Assembly: GCA_002361365.1 (NCBI GenBank)
Contig: DEST01000059.1
Span: 1 to 8,925, forward strand
Reading direction: 5' to 3'
Source: Alphaproteobacteria bacterium UBA3307
Lineage (GTDB): Bacteria; Pseudomonadota; Alphaproteobacteria; RF32; CAG-239
DNA length: 8,925 bases
In this document: in pieces, positions 1 to 6,509 of the stretch
Numbering within the stretch: position 1 is the stretch's first letter
Layout of the letters: each line of letters starts with the position of its first letter
Notes under the pieces: generated by a model
What the model was told of the DNA's origin: nothing
The model's database searches: none
What the model saw: only the letters and a program-made list of their open reading frames with translations
Translations under genes and position numbers: made by a program

Positions 1-30
1 TGACGCGTCTACCAATTCCGCCACAACCCC
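1..30 (-). tRNA. tRNA-Leu, 5' part only (cut by window edge)
   Basis: Read on the minus strand, the first 30 bases give a 7-nt acceptor strand (GGGGTTG), then TG and GCGGAATTGGTAGACGCG. The latter is the D-arm typical of bacterial leucine tRNAs, for example the E. coli tRNA-Leu family. The mature 5' end is placed at position 30. The anticodon, variable arm and 3' half lie outside the window, so the isoacceptor cannot be named. A well-formed promoter sits just upstream at 45-73. Confidence 0.88.
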
Positions 31-44
31 ATCGGCAATTTTGT

Positions 45-73
45 TAGATACAATATTTATTTTTGCAAGTCAA
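45..73 (-). promoter_or_regulatory. Promoter of the tRNA-Leu gene
   Basis: On the minus strand there is a -35 box TTGACT (plus 68-73), a 17-nt spacer and a -10 box TATCTA (plus 45-50). Transcription would start about 7 nt before the mature tRNA end at 30, a short leader as expected for a stable RNA gene. Boxes, spacing and position all agree. It is a sigma-70-type prediction from sequence only. Confidence 0.7.
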
Positions 74-125
74 TACTTTTTTTGCGTTATTTCGTAAAAA
101 AATCATTTTATTTTATTTAAATATA

Positions 126-134
126 TGTTATAAT
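126..134 (+). promoter_or_regulatory. Extended -10 promoter of the TPR-methyltransferase gene
   Basis: The sequence TGTTATAAT is a consensus TATAAT (129-134) preceded by the TGN extension. No good -35 box lies 16-18 nt upstream, which is common for extended -10 promoters. Transcription would begin near 141, leaving a leader of about 24 nt before the GTG at 165. This position rules out the longer reading frame that opens at TTG 63. Confidence 0.6.
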
Positions 135-155
135 CCGTGCCAGTGTAGCAAAATT

Positions 156-167
156 GAGGTAAACGTG
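156..167 (+). promoter_or_regulatory. Ribosome binding site deciding the GTG start at 165
   Basis: GAGG at 156-159 lies 5 nt before GTG 165-167. It sits just downstream of the predicted transcription start, so it selects the GTG over the upstream in-frame TTG at 63, which has no such site and lies before the promoter. Confidence 0.6.
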
Positions 168-1706
168 GAAAATTTAGAGCATCAGGCGGCAACTTTATTT
201 GGCGAAAAAGAGTACGCTAAAGCCCTTGAATTATATTTGCTGATGTTACAGGGACACCCTAAAAACGAAAAGTACGCAATTTCGTGCGGTAATTGCTATG
301 ACGCCATAGGCGACAAAGATGCTGCCGTAAAATACTATCAAGATGCCCTTAAAATCAACAAGAATTCCGAAGCGGCTCTGCTTAATCTTTCTACAATTTA
401 TTATGAACTTAAAGAGTATGACCGCTCGGTAGAATTTGCTCATAAAGTCCTAAATCAAAATGACTCCAATATTGCCGCTTGGCAAAATTTGGCCAATGTG
501 GCTTTTTGCAACGCACAATATGATGATGCCTTGCAATATTATCAAAAAATGTATGAGCTTAATACCAACAGCTATATCGCTATGATAAATATTGCCAACA
601 CTTACTACTGCTTGGGAAAATACGTTTTGGCATTAGAATTTGCCAAAAAATCGCTTAATAAGCATCCGTCCAGTCTGACCGCACTTATACTGGCAGGAAA
701 TGCCCTTAACGCAATGGGAAAATACGAAAAAGCGATTGATATGTATTTGCAGGCTTATGAACAAGATAATTCCAATGTTGAATTGCTAAATTCTCTCAGC
801 GAGGCATATCGCTCCAACAATGATTGGGAAAATTGTATGCTTTTTGCGTGGAGATATATGAAAAATACACCGGAACTCCCCAACACGGCACAACTTAATT
901 TCGGATATTTACTGTATGAGTGCTATTCGGAAAAAAGCGAAGATTTGGCAAAAAAATATGCCTCTAAATGGCTAAAGTTTTTTCCGGAAAATAAAGTAGT
1001 TGCTCATTTGGGATATGCCCTAACCAACGGCAAGGCCTTACAACAATCTGAAGCTGAGTTTATAAAAGAAATGTTTGATTCATTTGCTCCGGAATTTGAA
1101 GCCACTTTGTCTGATTTGGAATATCAAGCCCCACAACTTATTTTTGAGGCCCTTAAGGCAAATTTAAAAATTTCACTGTTTTCTAAAAGATATCATATTT
1201 TAGACCTCGGCTGTGGTACCGGTTTGTGTGGTGAAAAAATCAAAAAATTTGCCTCAGGTAATGGTCTGTATGGTGTGGACTTATCGGAAAAAATGTTGGA
1301 AATTGCCCGTCAAAAAGATATTTATGCCCAGCTTTTTTGTGACGATATTTGCCATTATTTGGAAAACAGCGAATATTTTTATGACGTAATGGTCGCTGCC
1401 GATGTATGGACTTATTTTGGCGACTTGACCAAAGCATTTGTTCGTGTATGGCGTTCGTTGGTACCAAACGGTTTATTTGTGTTTTCATTCACAGAAAATG
1501 AAATAAACGATGAAGATTATTTTATGGCTCCAAGCGGTCGGTTTGTGCACTCTTATTCTTATATTGAACGAGTTTTAAAAAGTGCTGGATTTAAGATTAT
1601 TTCTGCCGAAAAACATATTTTACGAAACGAAGCGGAAATTCCGGTTTATGGATATATTATTGTTGCACGCAAACCTGATTTAAACAAAACTAAGCAACAG
1701 GAATAA
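165..1706 (+). CDS. TPR-repeat protein fused to a SAM-dependent methyltransferase
   Basis: A cytoplasmic protein of 513 residues from the GTG start. Roughly residues 5-240 are tandem 34-residue tetratricopeptide repeats with repeated A/G-N-x-Y/L and Y-x-x-A-L/I positions, about six units, a protein-docking scaffold. A linker with FDSFAPEFE and YQAPQLI (about 304-327) leads into a class I Rossmann methyltransferase. There motif I is DLGCGTG (347-353), the acidic end of the second strand is VDLSEKM (about 371-377), and a DVMVAADVWTYFGDL stretch follows (about 407-421). It resembles the predicted TPR-containing methyltransferases of COG4976, known from proteobacteria, whose substrates are mostly unknown. 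The TPR part probably binds the protein to be methylated (inference). The gene is transcribed alone, divergently from tRNA-Leu, and I see no clear intrinsic terminator after it. The reading frame is open upstream to TTG 63, but that extension precedes the promoter. Confidence 0.85.
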   Translation: MENLEHQAATLFGEKEYAKALELYLLMLQGHPKNEKYAISCGNCYDAIGDKDAAVKYYQDALKINKNSEAALLNLSTIYYELKEYDRSVEFAHKVLNQNDSNIAAWQNLANVAFCNAQYDDALQYYQKMYELNTNSYIAMINIANTYYCLGKYVLALEFAKKSLNKHPSSLTALILAGNALNAMGKYEKAIDMYLQAYEQDNSNVELLNSLSEAYRSNNDWENCMLFAWRYMKNTPELPNTAQLNFGYLLYECYSEKSEDLAKKYASKWLKFFPENKVVAHLGYALTNGKALQQSEAEFIKEMFDSFAPEFEATLSDLEYQAPQLIFEALKANLKISLFSKRYHILDLGCGTGLCGEKIKKFASGNGLYGVDLSEKMLEIARQKDIYAQLFCDDICHYLENSEYFYDVMVAADVWTYFGDLTKAFVRVWRSLVPNGLFVFSFTENEINDEDYFMAPSGRFVHSYSYIERVLKSAGFKIISAEKHILRNEAEIPVYGYIIVARKPDLNKTKQQE

Positions 1707-1891
1707 GCTATTCTGGTTCCTATCTTTGATTATCTGTTATCTTATATACACGCTGCTTTGTTTAGGCTCCGAATTTGTAGCAAAAGCGTATCTTTTCTTT
1801 TTTGTTTGCTTAAATCATTATTTTTTAATATTGCAAAATCAATATATTACAAAAAAAATAATTATACATACCTGAATGTATATTTATTTTG

Positions 1892-1920
1892 TTGCTTTTT
1901 TTTCACATTAGAGTTACATA
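1892..1920 (+). promoter_or_regulatory. Candidate promoter of the His-tail secreted protein gene
   Basis: TTGCTT (1892-1897) and TACATA (1915-1920) are separated by 17 nt, with a T-rich spacer. Transcription would start around 1927, about 30 nt before ATG 1957. The ribosome binding site AAGGAG lies within that leader. The rest of the 250-nt gap after the methyltransferase gene is AT-rich with nothing else I can support. Confidence 0.45.
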
Positions 1921-1956
1921 TGAATCATAAACAGAATTTATTGAAGGAGAAAAAAG

Positions 1957-2307
1957 ATGAAAAAGATTTTGTTTTTAACCGCATTCTCGCTGATTTTCAG
2001 CCCTATGTTGGCACAAGCTGAAACAATATTGGTGGTAGATAACAACAACATTATCCGTCAGCAAATCTATACCCAACCAATGCCGCAACCGGTGGTGGTT
2101 CAGCCACAAACGGTTTATGTACAACCGCAACAAGTTATGGTACAACAGCCGGTGCAAACTGTAGTAGTACGTCAGCAAGCTCCGCGCACTTATTACTACG
2201 ATTCGGTTGCCACCGGAATGATTGCCGGACTAACAGGTGCTGCCATCGGTCACGCCTTATTCAGACATCACCATCACCACGGTGGACACCATCATCATCG
2301 CCGCTGA
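1957..2307 (+). CDS. Secreted small protein with V/Q/P repeats and a polyhistidine tail
   Basis: 116 residues. A classical Sec signal peptide (MKK, hydrophobic core, AQA|ET cleavage after residue 21) sends it to the periplasm or outer membrane. Residues about 41-76 form an imperfect repeat of V-x-V-Q-P-Q / V-x-V-Q-Q-P type, likely extended or beta-rich. Residues about 84-101 (ATGMIAGLTGAAIGHAL) have small-residue spacing like a glycine zipper, a possible membrane-inserting helix. The C-terminus has two His runs (104-108 and 111-114) separated by GG and ending RR, a plausible Ni/Zn/Cu-binding tail. The start is set by AAGGAG about 8 nt upstream. The gene stands alone between a promoter and a strong terminator. 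I recognise no named family. Metal binding or envelope anchoring is inferred from composition only. Confidence 0.8.
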   Translation: MKKILFLTAFSLIFSPMLAQAETILVVDNNNIIRQQIYTQPMPQPVVVQPQTVYVQPQQVMVQQPVQTVVVRQQAPRTYYYDSVATGMIAGLTGAAIGHALFRHHHHHGGHHHHRR

Positions 2308-2350
2308 TACAAGTAGCTGTAAGCTCACAATACTTTATGAAAAACTTTCC

Positions 2351-2377
2351 GCCGCCGGTTTAATTCCGGCGGTTTTT
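2351..2377 (+). terminator. Rho-independent terminator after the His-tail gene
   Basis: A perfect 7-bp GC-rich stem CCGCCGG (2352-2358) / CCGGCGG (2366-2372), with a 7-nt AT loop, is followed at once by five T (2373-2377). G2351 with T2373 can add a wobble pair. It lies about 45 nt after the stop at 2307. On the minus strand the stem is followed by CGGAAAG and then T's, so it may also serve weakly for the convergent tetR-type gene. Confidence 0.85.
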
Positions 2378-2406
2378 GATGTATGTACAACATTTCTAAG
2401 CTTAAA

Positions 2407-3003
2407 TTAAGCTCGTTTCTCCAAAACCGTCAACCCGACAACAAACGTATTCACCATAATCTGGCAAATAGCTGATTTATCGATTTTAGAGAGCGTATCC
2501 AAAACCTCTTTAGTTAAAAAAGCACTGAGAGCAAAAACACTTAGCCACAAAACTTGCGATGAAAGCAATAATTCCGGACGTTCCATATTAGGCACCGCCC
2601 GTTCCAGTGCTTGACGCACAAGCCGCAAGATACCGACAACCTTGCGCAAATAATAGTTTGAATATAAGTGTTTGCCATGCGTCAAATGAAAATAATAAAG
2701 CATATACCACAAATTTTTATTCTCAAGCACATAATCTGCAAATTTTTCAAACAGATTGTTTAAATATACAAAGCCGTCATCAGTCTGTGGCACTTGTAAA
2801 ACCTCTTTTTCCAACGCTTCAAGTGTTATAAAATTCTGCACTATAATAAAATTATCCATATTGGAAAATTGGTTATAGATAGCTCCTACCGAGCAACCGG
2901 AGGCCTCGGAAAGTTTGCGCACCGTCAGAGCCTCGGTTCCTTTTTCGCGTATCAATTTGCGCCCGACTTCAATCAGTAGATTTTGTATATTGTCTTTTTC
3001 CAT
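2407..3003 (-). CDS. TetR/AcrR-family transcriptional repressor
   Basis: 198 residues, the usual length for the family. The N-terminus (about 5-55) is a TetR DNA-binding domain: helix 1 IQNLLIEVGRKLI, then a helix-turn-helix LTVRKLSEASGCSVGAIYNQF (26-46) followed by the typical N-x-D-N-F boundary. The remaining all-helical part (about 60-195) is rich in aromatics (LWYMLYYFHL, YSNYYL, VLWLSVFALSAFL) and would form the ligand pocket and dimer interface. The ligand is unknown, plausibly hydrophobic. The start at 3003 has an in-frame stop six codons upstream and no strong Shine-Dalgarno. The gene is divergent from the exported-protein/Mur-ligase/LD-carboxypeptidase operon. A palindrome at 3029-3060 covers its predicted -10 box, so autorepression and control of the neighbouring operon are likely (inference). 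Confidence 0.88.
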   Translation of the reverse strand: MEKDNIQNLLIEVGRKLIREKGTEALTVRKLSEASGCSVGAIYNQFSNMDNFIIVQNFITLEALEKEVLQVPQTDDGFVYLNNLFEKFADYVLENKNLWYMLYYFHLTHGKHLYSNYYLRKVVGILRLVRQALERAVPNMERPELLLSSQVLWLSVFALSAFLTKEVLDTLSKIDKSAICQIMVNTFVVGLTVLEKRA

Positions 3004-3028
3004 TTTAAATCGTATGGTTTAATAAAAT

Positions 3029-3060
3029 ATTTGCACTTATTAAGTAAGATAAGCGCAAAT
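3029..3060. promoter_or_regulatory. Palindromic candidate operator for the TetR-type repressor
   Basis: ATTTGCACTTAT (3029-3040) and ATAAGCGCAAAT (3049-3060) are inverted arms matching at 11 of 12 positions, with an 8-nt spacer that is itself TAAG twice. The site is in the divergent spacer, 25 nt before the repressor start and 46 nt before the exported-protein start. It overlaps the predicted -10 box of the repressor. TetR proteins bind as dimers to such palindromes next to their own genes (family knowledge); binding here is inferred. Confidence 0.6.
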
Positions 3061-3074
3061 TGAATACAAATCAA
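3046..3074 (-). promoter_or_regulatory. Candidate promoter of the TetR-type gene
   Basis: On the minus strand, TTGATT (plus 69-74 of this block, 3069-3074) and TATCTT (3046-3051) are 17 nt apart, each matching consensus at four of six positions. Transcription would start near 3039, leaving a leader of about 36 nt. The -10 box is inside the palindrome 3029-3060. No comparably good promoter for the plus-strand operon could be picked by eye. Confidence 0.42.
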
Positions 3075-3106
3075 TTTTTTTGTTACGGTTATCAAAGGAA
3101 TATTTG

Positions 3107-4240
3107 ATGTTTAGATATATGTTTTTTATCTTCGCTGTTTTAAGCTTATGCCAAATACGACCATGTGCAGCGCAACTTGATTTAGAAAAAATGTTGCCGG
3201 AAGAAACCGCAGAAGATACCGTTTTGCCGGAATCGGCATCCAAAGTTGTAATCCCGAATATACAAAATGATACCGCACAAAACACCGAAGAAACTACTGA
3301 TTTTTTATCTGCTGATAAACCTGAATTTGCACCTGCCCCACCCGAACCGAATGATAAAGCAGAAATTATCGATACACCTGACCAAAATGATTTTATGGTA
3401 GAATATTTTAATGAGGTCGATGCCGCACAAGCTAAAGATGAACAAGCACAAAAGGCACAAAATGATGCTTATAAGCTGATAAAAGAAGAACCTACAATGG
3501 TCGCTATTGAAGCTGAGCAACAAAAACTTCTGGATTTAGCCCAAAAACGTCGCAATCAACGCTTGCGTGCCATACAAAAAGCAAAAGAAGAATTGGAAAA
3601 AGAACTTTCTGTTACTCCGGAAAGAGCAGTAACCGACAATTCGTCTAAATTCGAAAATGCTCTTCAAAAAACTCCGTCCATACAGCCGAAAAAAACGCAA
3701 GAACATCTTCAAAAAGCACCATTTGGATTATTTTGGGGTGAAACTATGGAACAAGCGCAAGCTCGCGGCTTTACTTTTTTGCCGGCAAAGTTAGAAAACG
3801 CTGTCAATGTTTTTGCTGTAAACAACTCGGCAGAATCAAATAAGCCATTTAATAATATTGTTGTCGTATTTGGCGAGCAAAATCACCTTAATGCCATTTA
3901 TGCCGAAGGACTGTATATGAAAGATTCGCCTCAGGCAGATAAAGTATTAAATATATATGAGCGTTATTTTGCCGCACTCCAACAAAAATACGGTAATGCC
4001 AAAGAATACTTTGAAGCGGCAGATAAAGATTCGCCTCGCGGCAATGACATTTTTTTGCAGCAATTACAACAACAAAAAGCCTCATTATTTGCCGTTTTCG
4101 GCAATGAAAATATCCGTATTACCCTTGCCATTGATGTAAACGAAAAAGCGCAATGCCGCATTACGCTCGATTATGAAAATTTATCGATTCAACAGCAAGA
4201 TAAAGAGTCGGCACTTAACAGTCTGATGGAAGAATTATAA
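3107..4240 (+). CDS. Exported protein of unknown function with coiled coil
   Basis: 377 residues from ATG 3107, chosen because AAAGGA (3094-3099) lies 7 nt upstream; the in-frame TTG at 3080 lacks a site. The N-terminus is a signal peptide (FRYMFFIFAVLSLCQIRPCAA, cleavage near residue 22). LSLC is a poor lipobox, so signal peptidase I is more likely. Residues about 23-100 are acidic and Pro/Thr-rich, probably disordered. About 105-170 is Ala/Gln/Lys/Glu-rich helix, likely coiled coil. About 205-360 is a compact C-terminal domain that opens with FGLFWGETMEQAQARGF and alternates strands and helices. I do not recognise this domain. It is first in a three-gene operon with a Mur ligase (12-nt gap) and an LD-carboxypeptidase, which suggests a periplasmic role in envelope or peptidoglycan maintenance (inference). 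Confidence 0.82.
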   Translation: MFRYMFFIFAVLSLCQIRPCAAQLDLEKMLPEETAEDTVLPESASKVVIPNIQNDTAQNTEETTDFLSADKPEFAPAPPEPNDKAEIIDTPDQNDFMVEYFNEVDAAQAKDEQAQKAQNDAYKLIKEEPTMVAIEAEQQKLLDLAQKRRNQRLRAIQKAKEELEKELSVTPERAVTDNSSKFENALQKTPSIQPKKTQEHLQKAPFGLFWGETMEQAQARGFTFLPAKLENAVNVFAVNNSAESNKPFNNIVVVFGEQNHLNAIYAEGLYMKDSPQADKVLNIYERYFAALQQKYGNAKEYFEAADKDSPRGNDIFLQQLQQQKASLFAVFGNENIRITLAIDVNEKAQCRITLDYENLSIQQQDKESALNSLMEEL

Positions 4241-4252
4241 AGGAGAACTTCA

Positions 4253-5614
4253 ATGCCTAAAGTGAGTTTTTGCGGAATTTCCGGTAGCGGCATGAGTGCA
4301 TTGGCACAAATACTTAAACGCTCAGGTTATGATGTTTGCGGTTCTGACCGTAATTTTGATTTAGGTCGTGATTTACCGCTCAAAGCTGCATTTGAACAAG
4401 AAGGCATAAAAATATATCCGCAAAACGGTTCAGCAGTCAGCTCTGATTTAGCTTGGCTCTGTGCATCTACCGCGGTTGAAGATTCCATTCCGGATATCAA
4501 AGCAGCTAAAGAAAAAAATATTCCTATAAAAACACGCCCGCAACTGCTTTCTGAAATTTTTAATTCTTATCAATATGGCATCGCCATCGGCGGTACCAGC
4601 GGCAAAACCACTACCACCGCAATGATTGGCTACATTCTAGATAAAGCCGATAAAAAACCGTGTATGATTAACGGAGGGTTGCTTAAAGATTATGCCGGAA
4701 CTGCCGCCATTGCCAATATTATTTATAATAAAGGTAATATCTGCGTGGTTGAAGCAGATGAAAGCAATGGTAGTATTGACCTGTATAATCCGTATATTGC
4801 ATTGATTAACAATATTTCTGCCGACCATAAAAGCTTAGATGAACTCTCCGAACTTTTTCAGCGTTTTGCCAAACGCACCAAACATAGCGTTGTCGTTAAT
4901 GCTGATTATGACTTATGCCGCAATATTAAACATAGCAGATTGATACGTTTTTCACTTATTGACCCTGACGTCGAATATTATGCCTCTGCAATAAAGCCTT
5001 TGCCCTATGGCTCACAATATACATTTGATGGTAAAATATTCACACTAAATCTAATCGGTGCATTTAATGTCGCAAACGCATTGGCAGCAATAGCCGTATG
5101 CGCCGAAATGGGAATAGATAAATATGTTGCCGCCGAATTATTACAAGATTTTCACGGTACCGCACGTCGTCTGGAAGTTATCGGACAAAGACACAATATC
5201 ACAGTGATTGACGATTTTGCTCATAATCCGGATAAAGTGAAGGCTTCGATAAGCGCACTCAGACAATATGACGGCCGCCTGATAATAATGTTTCAGCCAC
5301 ATGGTTTTGGTCCGATGCGTTCACTTGGCAAAGAGATTATGACCGAATTTGTGCAAAATATGCAAGCTGAAGATATTTTGATTATGCCGGAAATTTTCTT
5401 TGTCGGCGGCACTGTCACCAAAGATATATCTTCGGCTGATTTGATTGATTACGCCCATTCACTCGGTAAAAAAGAGGCCTATTTTGTTGCCGATAAAGCT
5501 GAGGCTGCCGCAAGAATCATCGCATTGGCACAATCCGGAGACCGTATAGTTATTATGGGCGCGCGAGACAATACATTAACCGAACTGTGCCACCAAATAT
5601 TGGAGAATATATAA
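4253..5614 (+). CDS. MurC/Mpl-like Mur ligase (peptidoglycan precursor synthesis or recycling)
   Basis: 453 residues, with all three Mur-ligase domains. An N-terminal Rossmann-like UDP-MurNAc domain (about 1-105) carries VSFCGISGSGMSALA, as in MurC. The ATPase domain has the P-loop GGTSGKTTTT (113-122), EADES (167-171) and NNISADH (186-192). The C-terminal domain has GTARRLEVIG (302-311) and DDFAHNP (320-326). These enzymes use ATP to join an amino acid or peptide to a UDP-MurNAc acceptor in the cytoplasm. MurC adds L-Ala; Mpl adds recovered tripeptide. The length is closer to Mpl than to the longer MurC of E. coli. Two family positions differ: Ser replaces the usual His of GTHGKTT, and Asn replaces the second His of DDFAHHP; a QPHGFGP motif follows (348-354). 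AGGAG lies 7 nt before the start. The next gene, an LD-carboxypeptidase, makes a recycling role attractive, but substrate cannot be settled from sequence. Confidence 0.85.
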   Translation: MPKVSFCGISGSGMSALAQILKRSGYDVCGSDRNFDLGRDLPLKAAFEQEGIKIYPQNGSAVSSDLAWLCASTAVEDSIPDIKAAKEKNIPIKTRPQLLSEIFNSYQYGIAIGGTSGKTTTTAMIGYILDKADKKPCMINGGLLKDYAGTAAIANIIYNKGNICVVEADESNGSIDLYNPYIALINNISADHKSLDELSELFQRFAKRTKHSVVVNADYDLCRNIKHSRLIRFSLIDPDVEYYASAIKPLPYGSQYTFDGKIFTLNLIGAFNVANALAAIAVCAEMGIDKYVAAELLQDFHGTARRLEVIGQRHNITVIDDFAHNPDKVKASISALRQYDGRLIIMFQPHGFGPMRSLGKEIMTEFVQNMQAEDILIMPEIFFVGGTVTKDISSADLIDYAHSLGKKEAYFVADKAEAAARIIALAQSGDRIVIMGARDNTLTELCHQILENI

Positions 5615-5615
5615 A

Positions 5616-6509
5616 ATGCAAAAAATAAAGTCAGGTGATAAAGTTGCCATAATTTCGCCTTGTGCCCAAATCGGTTCAATGCAAAAAATATCCGCTGCCG
5701 TGAAATATCTGGAGAATCTTGGCTTAATTCCGGTCTTTGGGGAAAATTTACTGCGAAGCAATCGCTATTTGGCCGGAAGTGACGAACAACGCGCTGACGA
5801 TATTAACTCGGCTTTTGCCAATCCGGAAATCAAAGCGATTTTTTGCTCACGCGCCGCAGCCGGAGGTTCCAGAGTTTTGCCTTATATTGATTATGAGCTT
5901 GCTCGGTATAATCCTAAACCGCTCATCGGTTTTTGCGATAATGTTGCCTTAATGTTGGCTCTTTTTTTCAAAAGCGGAATTATTTCATATAACGGCTTCG
6001 GTTTAACGTACGATTTTCGCACCGATTTACCATTAGATTTACAAATTGATGCAGACTTGCAAAATCTTTTAAGCGGGAAAATATATAACATAAAATCCGG
6101 AAAACCTTTGCGTCACGGCACAGTTCAAGGCACATTGCTTTGTACCAATCTCAGCGTTTTGATGCGTTTGGCCGGCACTCCTTATTTTCCGGATTTGAAT
6201 GGCAAGATTTTGCTGCTTGAAGATGTGCACGAGAAAGTATACCGAATTGACTTAATGCTGCAACAGCTTAAACAACAACCGCATTTCAATCTCTTAAAAG
6301 GAGTAATTTTCGGACAATTTACCGATTCTGAAAGCGATGTGGAAGATGGTAATATTGAAGATTGTTTTGCCGATTTTATACATAATACGGAATTTCCGGT
6401 TCTTACTAATTTTAACTTCGGACACACTCCGTCGCGCCGTGTATTACCGCTTGGTGCTAAAGTAAGGTTAAATACGGCAGAAACACTGCTAGAGATTCTG
6501 AACTATTAA
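5616..6509 (+). CDS. S66-family LD-carboxypeptidase homologue with Cys at the nucleophile position
   Basis: 297 residues, normal for LdcA. The family removes the terminal D-Ala from the murein tetrapeptide in the cytoplasm during recycling, using a Ser-Glu-His triad (Ser106, Glu200 and His270 in E. coli LdcA, from memory). The matching segments here are LIGFCDNVAL with Cys107 (codon TGC at 5934-5936), LLLEDVHEKVYRID with Glu202, and NFGHTPSRRVLPLG with His270. Glu and His are kept, but the usual GxSD serine is Cys. The conserved RGGYG-type loop reads SRAAAGGSRVLPYID (78-92), also changed. The rest of the fold is intact, so it is not an obvious pseudogene. It starts 1 nt after the Mur-ligase stop, with GGAG 10 nt upstream, so the pair is surely cotranscribed. 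It could be an active Cys enzyme, a peptidase of altered specificity, or a binding protein. Confidence 0.88.
   Translation: MQKIKSGDKVAIISPCAQIGSMQKISAAVKYLENLGLIPVFGENLLRSNRYLAGSDEQRADDINSAFANPEIKAIFCSRAAAGGSRVLPYIDYELARYNPKPLIGFCDNVALMLALFFKSGIISYNGFGLTYDFRTDLPLDLQIDADLQNLLSGKIYNIKSGKPLRHGTVQGTLLCTNLSVLMRLAGTPYFPDLNGKILLLEDVHEKVYRIDLMLQQLKQQPHFNLLKGVIFGQFTDSESDVEDGNIEDCFADFIHNTEFPVLTNFNFGHTPSRRVLPLGAKVRLNTAETLLEILNY

Noticed and set aside
1..30. tRNA-Leu as a possible attachment site for an integrated element
   Set aside because: Only the 5' end is present, whereas integration usually uses the 3' end. No integrase or repeat of the tRNA end is seen in the window.
63..164. N-terminal extension of the TPR-methyltransferase from TTG 63
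   Set aside because: It precedes the predicted promoter -10 box at 129-134, has no ribosome site, and its residues do not look like TPR. GTG 165 has GAGG in place.
1827..1846. Short inverted repeat AATATTG/CAATAT in the spacer before 1957
   Set aside because: Only six paired AT-rich positions and no T run. It is expected by chance in such sequence and is not a believable terminator or operator.
1758..2021. 87-codon plus-strand open frame before the His-tail gene
   Set aside because: It runs through AT-rich spacer, overlaps the signal-peptide gene in another frame, and its Phe/Lys/Tyr-rich composition looks like translated non-coding DNA.
3115..3175. Lipoprotein signal in the exported protein (LSLC or IRPC)
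   Set aside because: Neither fits the lipobox: Leu or Pro stands before Cys where Gly, Ala or Ser is expected. Cleavage after CAA by signal peptidase I fits better.
3040..3285. 81-codon minus-strand open frame across the divergent spacer
   Set aside because: It is antisense to the start of the exported-protein gene and crosses the palindrome and promoter region, with no family resemblance.
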